64,000 nucleotides of DNA, from positions 248,001-312,000 of the forward strand of contig NZ_AFPO01000021.1 of the NCBI RefSeq assembly GCF_000218785.1, given 5' to 3'. Within the stretch, counting starts at the first letter, position 1. Every line of letters starts with the position of its first letter. The notes under the pieces were generated by a model. It worked only from the letters and a program-made list of their open reading frames with translations. It was not told where the DNA came from and made no database searches. A program made the translations under genes and the position numbers. Source of the DNA: Idiomarina sp. A28L (GTDB lineage: Bacteria > Pseudomonadota > Gammaproteobacteria > Enterobacterales > Alteromonadaceae). Below, piece after piece: positions 57,329 to 64,000 of the stretch.

Positions 57329-58593
57329 TAAACACCCCCACGCGCTTTACGCCGCGCCCTTTGTGGTGCTTGCTGTGCAGCTTCGCCAGCCGAACGCGCT
57401 AAGCGGTAACCGGTGCGCACTTCGTAATCAATACGCAACAACAGCGCAACGGCTGCCATAGTAATAATTAAGCTACTGCCACCATAACTGAGGAGTGGCA
57501 ACGTTAATCCTTTAGTGGGAATCAAGCCCGAAGCCGCCCCCACGTTTACACCCACTTGGAATGCAAACCAAATACCAATGCCTTGCGCCATATAACCGGA
57601 AAACGGACGCTTTTGCCGCAGTGCTCGCTGCCCTAACAACAAGGCTTTGATAACCACCACAAAACTAATGGCAATTACCGCGAGCACACCGATAAACCCA
57701 AGCTCTTCACCAATCACTGATAAAATAAAATCAGTATGCGCTTCTGGCAGATACTGTAATTTCTGCACGCTATTGCCTAGCCCTTGGCCAAACCAATCAC
57801 CACGGCCGAATGCCATTAACGATTGAGTAAGCTGATAACCACTATTGAAAGGGTCATCCCATGGGTCCATAAAACTTGCTACCCGCGCCATACGATAAGG
57901 TTCAAACATAATCAGTAGCACAAATGCCACTAGCAAAGTGATCACCAGCGAAATGAACTGAATCATTTTCGCGCCAGCTATCCACAACATCCCTACAGCG
58001 GTTACACCAAGTACAATTACCGAGCCCAAATCTGGTTGCATCAGCAACAAAATGGTTAATATTCCCAGCACAAACAACGCTTTGATAAAGCCCCGCCAGT
58101 TTTTCCGTACTTCATCGTAACGGCGATCTAAATAGCTGGCTAAATAGATTACAAAAAACAGTTTTGCCAGCTCCGCTACTTGCAACGTGAGCGGGCCTAC
58201 TTTTAACCATCGAGTAGCACCGTTAACTGTGTGCCCTGCAAAAAGCACAACTACTAACAGTAACAACGCTAATAAACATAAAGTGCCGCTAAATTGCTGC
58301 CATTTTGCCACCGGTATCATGGTTACAATTACCGCAGTGCAAGTGCCCAACACCAAATAGATACTGTGGCGAATCACAAAATGAAACGGATTACCGGTTA
58401 ACCGCTCGCCTACTGGCAACGAAGCTGAAGCTACCATTACCAAGCCAAATGCAATAAGCACAATGGCCAACCAAAGTAACTGGCGATCATACAGCTGATA
58501 GGTTGTTGAGCCTTGAAACAACCCAGTAAACTGCTGCCACAAGTTGTTTTGAGCGCGAATTTCGAGTTCGAGTTGTGGTTCAGCTGAGCGCAT
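57328..58593 (-). CDS. ftsW: Septal peptidoglycan glycosyltransferase FtsW
   Basis: A 421-residue SEDS-family polymerase with ten transmembrane helices. QPDLGSVIVLGVT carries the conserved catalytic Asp, and SGLIPTKGLTLPLLSYGGSS is the family signature. The ATG at 58,593 has GGAGG 7 bases upstream and overlaps murD by 14 bp; a longer frame would extend unnecessarily into murD. Confidence 0.97.
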   Translation of the reverse strand: MRSAEPQLELEIRAQNNLWQQFTGLFQGSTTYQLYDRQLLWLAIVLIAFGLVMVASASLPVGERLTGNPFHFVIRHSIYLVLGTCTAVIVTMIPVAKWQQFSGTLCLLALLLLVVVLFAGHTVNGATRWLKVGPLTLQVAELAKLFFVIYLASYLDRRYDEVRKNWRGFIKALFVLGILTILLLMQPDLGSVIVLGVTAVGMLWIAGAKMIQFISLVITLLVAFVLLIMFEPYRMARVASFMDPWDDPFNSGYQLTQSLMAFGRGDWFGQGLGNSVQKLQYLPEAHTDFILSVIGEELGFIGVLAVIAISFVVVIKALLLGQRALRQKRPFSGYMAQGIGIWFAFQVGVNVGAASGLIPTKGLTLPLLSYGGSSLIITMAAVALLLRIDYEVRTGYRLARSAGEAAQQAPQRARRKARGGV

Positions 58594-59935
58594 ACCAAGC
58601 CTCCACCGCTTCTCGGAATTTCTGCCCACGCTCGGCGTAGTTTTTGAACATGTCTAAGCTAGCGCAAGCGGGTGAAAGCAACACTACGCTGTTTTCCGTT
58701 GCTTCTTTAGCTGCATACGCCACGGCTTCGTTTAAGCTATGTACTTTGCGGCTGCGTGTTTTTTGTTCTGCAATTTTATCGCCATCACGGCCCAAGGTTA
58801 TCAGTATATCTACTTGCGCTAAGGAATCTTTCAATACTGAAAGATCAGCCCCTTTCGCATCACCGCCGGCAATAAGAATTAATTTACCCTTTGCACTTGC
58901 ACGTATACCTTCAATCGCCGCAATAGTAGCGCCCGGGTTAGTGGCTTTGCTATCGTCGATCCAGCGCACTTTTTCGAATTCACCCACCAACTCACAACGG
59001 TGCGGCAGTGATTTATAACCTGCTAGCCCGGCAACTGCTTCGGCAAGATTCACCCCTAGCGCTTGTGCCAATGCAACAGCAACTTGGACATTTAACAAGT
59101 TGTGGGTGCCTTGAATAGGTAACTCACTCTCTTTAATAAAAGGTTTATTAGCGTAAGTGAGTGCTAACTCATCTTTTACTGTAGTAATACCGAAATCTTT
59201 TGCTGCATCTGTGCTACCAAAGCTAATCAGCTGCATACCTTGACGCCGAAATAGCGGCTTAGTTTTAGTATCATCGCGATTCCAAACACACAATTTTGTG
59301 TGCTGATAAATGCGGTGTTTTGCTCGCTCATAACCGCGCTCATCATCGTAACGATCGAGGTGGTCAGAACTGATATTTAAAATTGTAGCGGCTGTTAATT
59401 GCAGTGAATTCACCAGCTCCAACTGAAAGCTAGATAGCTCTAATACATAGCAATCTGCTTTTTTCGCGCCAGGCAACAGGCTATCTAACACTGGCGTGCC
59501 AATGTTACCTGCCGCTACTGCATTGATACCGCATTGGCGCAATATATGGGTAGTAAGCTCAACCACTGTTGATTTCCCGTTTGATCCGGTAACACCAACA
59601 ACTGGAACTTCAACTTCCCATGCAAACAGCTCAATATCGGAAATCATTTCTACGCCAGCATCTGCCGCCATTTGTAACAAACTATCTCGCCGATCAATTC
59701 CAGGGCTTACCAGCAGCAAATCAGATTGCAATAGATGTTCGAGCTGCAACGGCCCAAAATAGGTTTCACACTGAGCCGCTACATCGGCAGCATCGATCAA
59801 GCCCGGTGGTTCCTTGCGGGTATCTAAAACAATAGGTGTGATGCCTAACGATAACAAATAGCGCGCACACGAAACGCCAGTTAGGCCGAAACCCAATACT
59901 GTAATCGTGGTTAAATCGCGCAAATGTCGTTGCAT
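58580..59935 (-). CDS. murD: UDP-MurNAc-L-Ala:D-Glu ligase
   Basis: A 451-residue Mur ligase adding D-glutamate. VLGFGLTGVSCARYL (N-domain), the P-loop GVTGSNGKSTVVELT, DDSKATNPGATIAAIEG and SPACASLDMFKNYAERG are present. The ATG at 59,935 (AAGGA 7 bases upstream) is preferred over the adjacent TTG. It follows mraY by 10 bp. Confidence 0.97.
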   Translation of the reverse strand: MQRHLRDLTTITVLGFGLTGVSCARYLLSLGITPIVLDTRKEPPGLIDAADVAAQCETYFGPLQLEHLLQSDLLLVSPGIDRRDSLLQMAADAGVEMISDIELFAWEVEVPVVGVTGSNGKSTVVELTTHILRQCGINAVAAGNIGTPVLDSLLPGAKKADCYVLELSSFQLELVNSLQLTAATILNISSDHLDRYDDERGYERAKHRIYQHTKLCVWNRDDTKTKPLFRRQGMQLISFGSTDAAKDFGITTVKDELALTYANKPFIKESELPIQGTHNLLNVQVAVALAQALGVNLAEAVAGLAGYKSLPHRCELVGEFEKVRWIDDSKATNPGATIAAIEGIRASAKGKLILIAGGDAKGADLSVLKDSLAQVDILITLGRDGDKIAEQKTRSRKVHSLNEAVAYAAKEATENSVVLLSPACASLDMFKNYAERGQKFREAVEAWYALS

Positions 59936-59945
59936 CAAATTATCC

Positions 59946-61031
59946 TTAACGTAACTTCAATGTGGCTAAACCGATAACCACCAAAATGAGTGAAATAATC
60001 CAGAAGCGCACAATCACGCGCGGTTCCGGCCAACCTTTTAATTCGTAATGATGATGAATAGGTGCCATTCGAAAAATACGTTTTCCACGCATTTTGTAAG
60101 AGCCCACTTGTAGCAACACCGATACCGTTTCCATTACAAACACACCGCCCATAATGAACAACACAAGCTCTTGGCGTACCAAAATAGCGATTACCCCAAG
60201 CACTGCACCCAAGGCTAAAGAACCTACATCACCCATAAATACTTGCGCTGGATAAGTGTTGAACCACAAGAAGCCTAAACCAGCACCCACAATAGCAGCG
60301 CACACTACGGTTAGCTCAGCAGCCTCGGGAATATAGGGAATCTGTAAATAGCTGGAAAAGTTCACATTACCCGTTACATATGCAAACACACCCAATGCGC
60401 CCGCCACCATTACCGTTGGCATAATTGCCAAGCCATCTAGGCCATCGGTTAAATTCACTGCATTACTGGTACCCACAATAACGAAGTAAGCTAATAGCAT
60501 GTACATTGCGCCTAATTGTGGCATTACATCTTTTACAAATGGTATCAACAGCTGCGTTTCCACCGGCTGCTTGGCGCTCCAAAACAAATAAACGGCTACG
60601 GTTCCCGCTAACACCGATTGCCAAAAATACTTCCAGCGCGCAATTAAGCCATTTGGATCTTTACGCACCACTTTGCGGTAATCATCTACCAAACCAATAA
60701 TCCCGAAACCGGTAAGCGTAAGTAGCGTTACCCAAACATAACGGTTGGTTAAATCCGCCCACAATAAACCCGCAATCAATATACTGAACAGAATCATAAT
60801 GCCGCCCATGGTGGGCGTGCCTGATTTGCTCAAATGACTTTGCGGGCCATCATCACGAACGGTTTGGCCAATTTGCAACAACTGCAAACGGCGAATTAAT
60901 CGTGGCCCCATCCACAAGGAGATAAACAGCGCGGTGAGAACGCCCATAATGGTACGCATCGTAAGATACGAAAAGACATTGAAGCCTGTGGCAACGTTTG
61001 TTTGTAAGTATTCTGCCAGCCAAACTAACAT
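59946..61031 (-). CDS. mraY: Phospho-MurNAc-pentapeptide translocase
   Basis: A 361-residue ten-helix membrane enzyme that makes lipid [31 protein letters not shown] (catalytic acidic residues), [10 protein letters not shown] and [17 protein letters not shown] are all intact. It overlaps the end of murF by 7 bp. Confidence 0.98.
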   Translation of the reverse strand: MLVWLAEYLQTNVATGFNVFSYLTMRTIMGVLTALFISLWMGPRLIRRLQLLQIGQTVRDDGPQSHLSKSGTPTMGGIMILFSILIAGLLWADLTNRYVWVTLLTLTGFGIIGLVDDYRKVVRKDPNGLIARWKYFWQSVLAGTVAVYLFWSAKQPVETQLLIPFVKDVMPQLGAMYMLLAYFVIVGTSNAVNLTDGLDGLAIMPTVMVAGALGVFAYVTGNVNFSSYLQIPYIPEAAELTVVCAAIVGAGLGFLWFNTYPAQVFMGDVGSLALGAVLGVIAILVRQELVLFIMGGVFVMETVSVLLQVGSYKMRGKRIFRMAPIHHHYELKGWPEPRVIVRFWIISLILVVIGLATLKLR

Positions 61032-62482
61032 GCTGCTTTTCCTCGCGAATCGGGTTGTAAATCTTCAGTTATAAGAGATTCCACAATGCGTTCCATACGC
61101 GAGCTACGTGATCCTTTCACCAGTATCGTGATCTCGGAAGTTTGCTGAACCAATTCCAGCAACGCCGTTACTAAACTTTCAACGCTATCGAAGTGCCGGC
61201 CACCATGGCCGTTAAAAATTTCACTGGCACTTTGGCTCAAAACACCAAGAGTAAACAAACCATCGATACCGGCGGTAATTGCGTGTGCGCCAACTTCTTC
61301 GTGGTAGGCGCGAGCTTGGGTTCCTAGTTCACCCATATCACCGAACACAAAAATGCGCTTACCCGGCAAACTAGCCAGCACATCAATGGCAGCTTTTGCC
61401 GAACCAACATTGGCATTATAGGTATCATCGATAATCCGCACTCCGGAACGCGGATTATGCACATTCATGCGCCCCGGAACTGCTACCATGCTGGTAAATC
61501 CACCTACTATTTCAGCCAATGGCAGGCCTAACGACTGGCAAATAGCCACCGCAGCGAGCGCATTTTTAACGTTGTGTTTACCTGGCAATGTTAATTTTAC
61601 ATCACGCACTTTTTCGCCTGCAGGCGCACTTACATGCAAATCAAATTGCGCGCAGCCATCGCTATCAAGACGAATGTTGCTAGCGGAAATATCAGCGGTT
61701 TGCGCATCTAGCCCGAAGGTGAGGTGTTTCTGGCCCACTAAATCACGCTGCCAGTGCTCATGAAAATCAGAATCGGCATTGGTAATGGCAATACCATCTG
61801 CTGGTAAGCCACGAAATATTTCGCTTTTCGCTTTAGCAACACCGCAAACATCGCCAAAACCTTCCACATGTGCGGGCGCTATGTTGTTAATAAGAGCCAC
61901 ATCGGGCTTTACTAAACTCGTGGTATAAGCAATTTCACCACGGTGATTCGCACCCAATTCAAACACACCATAAGTATGCGCGTGGGTAAGCGATAATAAT
62001 GTTAATGGCACACCGATATCGTTATTAAAGTTACCCTGAGTGGCTAACACTTCACCGCTTACACTTGGCGCTTGGCGAAGGATAGCAGCAACCATTTCTT
62101 TCACTGTGGTTTTGCCACTACTGCCTGTAATTGCCACGCTTTTCGGCGCTACTTCAGCTTTTACCGCTGCGGCTAATAAACCCAAAGCTGCATGTGTATC
62201 AGCAACTAAAATTTGCGCAACATCACAATCAAGCGGGCGCGAACAAATAATAGCTATGGCCCCTGCTTCTGCTACCGCATCGGCGTAATCATGAGCATCA
62301 TGATTCGGGCCTTTTAATGCCACAAATAGATCTTCCGGTTGTACTTTTCGGCTATCAATCACCACATCACCTTTTACCAAGTGCTGCGCTAAGCACGAGC
62401 CTGGTAAAAGCGCTTCACCACTTGCGCCTTGTAATGTGCCATTGGTTTTCTGTGCAACCCACTCTAGAGATACCGGAATCAT
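61025..62482 (-). CDS. murF: UDP-MurNAc-tripeptide:D-Ala-D-Ala ligase
   Basis: A 485-residue Mur ligase adding D-Ala-D-Ala made by DdlB. P-loop [30 protein letters not shown] and [17 protein letters not shown] are present. The length is slightly above E. coli MurF (452). It overlaps murE by ATGA. Confidence 0.97.
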   Translation of the reverse strand: MIPVSLEWVAQKTNGTLQGASGEALLPGSCLAQHLVKGDVVIDSRKVQPEDLFVALKGPNHDAHDYADAVAEAGAIAIICSRPLDCDVAQILVADTHAALGLLAAAVKAEVAPKSVAITGSSGKTTVKEMVAAILRQAPSVSGEVLATQGNFNNDIGVPLTLLSLTHAHTYGVFELGANHRGEIAYTTSLVKPDVALINNIAPAHVEGFGDVCGVAKAKSEIFRGLPADGIAITNADSDFHEHWQRDLVGQKHLTFGLDAQTADISASNIRLDSDGCAQFDLHVSAPAGEKVRDVKLTLPGKHNVKNALAAVAICQSLGLPLAEIVGGFTSMVAVPGRMNVHNPRSGVRIIDDTYNANVGSAKAAIDVLASLPGKRIFVFGDMGELGTQARAYHEEVGAHAITAGIDGLFTLGVLSQSASEIFNGHGGRHFDSVESLVTALLELVQQTSEITILVKGSRSSRMERIVESLITEDLQPDSRGKAAC

Positions 62483-63936
62483 TGGCCACCCCCAAGAATT
62501 TCAGCAACCAGTGCACGTTCATCATAATCGTGAACTTTCGTGCCAATAACTTGATACGTTTCATGCCCTTTCCCTGCGCACACCACAACATCGTTTTTAT
62601 TTGCATTTTCAATTGTTTGCCGTACCGCTTTTGCTCGGCCTGGTAACGCGGTATGCACGGAACCGCTTGGCATTCCGCTAATAATGTCTTGAATTATGGC
62701 TTCCGGCGCTTCGGTACGGGGGTTATCATCGGTAACCACCGTGTGATCTGCCAACCGCGCAGCCACTTCACCCATTTGCGGACGTTTACCCCGATCGCGA
62801 TCGCCACCACAACCAAACACGCACCAAAGTTTGCCAGTGCAATGCCGGCGCGCCGCTAATAAAACTTGCTCAAGAGCATCTGGGGTATGGGCGTAATCTA
62901 CTAAAACTAATGGCTTATTCTCAGCCATAAAGGTTTCCATGCGGCCCGCAACTGATTGCAGTTGCGGCACTAAAGCAGCGGCAAAGGTTAAGCTAAAGCC
63001 ACTTGCCAGTGGGCTTAACAGCGCTGCCAGTAAATTAGCAACATTGAAATCACCCAATAACGGGCTCACTACGGAAATTTGTTGCTCGTGCCAATGCAGC
63101 AGCATTCTTGTACCGCTGTTTGTGTAGCTAATATCGCTTGCTACAAGAGTATTCTTTTGGCCAATTCTACTGCTATCCATGCTATACCAATGATCATCGG
63201 CTGTGCCCCATGCTGCAACGATGGCATCATCAGCATTGAAAATTCGCACGCGCGCTGGAAAATCAGTAAATAGGCGTGCTTTTGCGGCAATATAGCTTTC
63301 CATACTACCGTGATAATCAAGATGATCACGGGTTACATTAGTGGCAATCAACGTATCGAAATGCAGTGCTTCAACTCGTGCCTGTACTAAGGCATGAGAG
63401 GAAACTTCCATAGCAGCTGTTTTCGCTCCTTCAGCCACAAAGCTTGCTAACCGTTGCTGTACAGTAACCGCATCGGGCGTGGTGTTGGTTTCCGGCAATA
63501 ACACTGGCAACACGCCGCTGCCCAATGTTCCTAACACAGCCGCAGTGGGTTCTAATTGTTGCCATAGCTGCGCTACTAAATGGCTCACGGTAGTTTTGCC
63601 GTTCGTGCCAGTAACTCCAATTAAACGAATTTGAATATCAGGTTGCTGATAAAAACGACCGGCAATATGCGAAACTTCTGTGGCTAGCTTAGGCACGCCA
63701 ATAAGTGGCACGCCTTCAAGTTCACCGTGGGTCCATTCATCCATATCGGCCAACACTACACTGGCGCCAGCAGCAATTGCTGATTGAATATAATCTCGGC
63801 CATCAACTTCAGCGCCCGGCACGGCAATAAATGCATCGCCAGTGGCTATTTTGCGGCTATCCAGTTTCAAACCGCTAACGGCTAAATCTGGCAACGGGAA
63901 CGGACAATCTGGAAGTAAAGCGGCTAATGAGATCAT
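62479..63936 (-). CDS. murE: UDP-MurNAc-dipeptide:meso-diaminopimelate ligase
   Basis: A 485-residue Mur ligase adding the third residue of the stem peptide. P-loop GVTGTNGKTTVSHLV and DYAHTPDALEQVL are present. The DNPRTEAPE motif (DNPR type) marks specificity for meso-diaminopimelate. It overlaps ftsI by ATGA. Confidence 0.97.
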   Translation of the reverse strand: MISLAALLPDCPFPLPDLAVSGLKLDSRKIATGDAFIAVPGAEVDGRDYIQSAIAAGASVVLADMDEWTHGELEGVPLIGVPKLATEVSHIAGRFYQQPDIQIRLIGVTGTNGKTTVSHLVAQLWQQLEPTAAVLGTLGSGVLPVLLPETNTTPDAVTVQQRLASFVAEGAKTAAMEVSSHALVQARVEALHFDTLIATNVTRDHLDYHGSMESYIAAKARLFTDFPARVRIFNADDAIVAAWGTADDHWYSMDSSRIGQKNTLVASDISYTNSGTRMLLHWHEQQISVVSPLLGDFNVANLLAALLSPLASGFSLTFAAALVPQLQSVAGRMETFMAENKPLVLVDYAHTPDALEQVLLAARRHCTGKLWCVFGCGGDRDRGKRPQMGEVAARLADHTVVTDDNPRTEAPEAIIQDIISGMPSGSVHTALPGRAKAVRQTIENANKNDVVVCAGKGHETYQVIGTKVHDYDERALVAEILGGGQ

Positions 63937-64000
63937 TGCCCACCTCCAAATCCGGCCACACGTAACTCGCGGCCATTTAAATTATCTGGCGCTACATTCA
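63933..64000 (-). CDS. ftsI: FtsI (PBP3) C-terminus, partial
   Basis: Only the last 21 codons are in the window, ending in RVAGFGGGQ and a TGA that overlaps the murE start (ATGA). The NVAPDNL segment resembles the NVPPDNL-type tail of E. coli PBP3. The dcw gene order (ftsI-murE) makes this the septal transpeptidase. The rest of the gene lies beyond the right edge. Confidence 0.8.
   Translation of the reverse strand, partial: NVAPDNLNGRELRVAGFGGGQ

Overview
The window is a chromosomal segment of a marine gammaproteobacterium. The order of its second half (pdhR-aceE-aceF-lpdA, ampE-ampD, nadC with type IV pilus genes, coaE-zapD-yacG-mutT-secA, lpxC-ftsZ ... murE-ftsI) follows the 2-3 min region of Escherichia coli. 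The accessory genes (a large zinc metalloprotease with an M12-like HExxHxxGxxH motif, M13 peptidase lipoproteins, a big TonB-dependent receptor, moderate GC, acidic serine-rich linkers in AceF) suggest the Alteromonadales, most likely Idiomarina or Pseudidiomarina. The genus is an inference; no rRNA or tRNA gene was seen.

Region 1 (1-11,100) holds resistance and envelope genes: a ChrA-type transporter, a LysR regulator, a two-gene RND efflux pump, and a probable minus-strand operon copC-copD-membrane GDPD-ogt-lipoprotein. Region 2 (11,350-26,980) holds a secreted zinc metalloprotease and an M13 peptidase, separated by two structured intergenic repeats. It continues with ribA, an operon of a diguanylate cyclase, a Ca/Na antiporter and a PLD-family protein, then a TonB-dependent receptor divergent from an exported ParB-like/inorganic pyrophosphatase fusion, a DUF2058 gene and a GAF-GGDEF protein.

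Region 3 (27,080-29,010) is the most unusual part. Three short minus-strand cassettes (a Phd/ParE-type toxin-antitoxin pair, a two-helix membrane protein, and a membrane-anchored protein with an RNEIVH HEPN-like motif) each end in an attC-like site, and each stop codon lies inside the site's core. No integrase gene is present, so this looks like a small integron cassette cluster lacking its integrase. A perfect 15-bp direct repeat brackets it.

Region 4 (29,300-64,000) is core metabolism and cell-wall synthesis. The pyruvate dehydrogenase operon is preceded by a good promoter and a perfect PdhR-type operator. AmpE/AmpD (cell-wall recycling) follow. Divergently transcribed are an aspartyl protease, nadC, and pilA-pilB-pilC-pilD-coaE, then zapD and yacG. 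On the minus strand are mutT, secA and an M23 peptidase, with dciA (DUF721) divergent, then lpxC and the dcw cluster ftsZ-ftsA-ftsQ-ddlB-murC-murG-ftsW-murD-mraY-murF-murE and the tail of ftsI. The dcw genes are almost all joined by 1-14 bp overlaps, as expected of one long transcript running from beyond the right edge.
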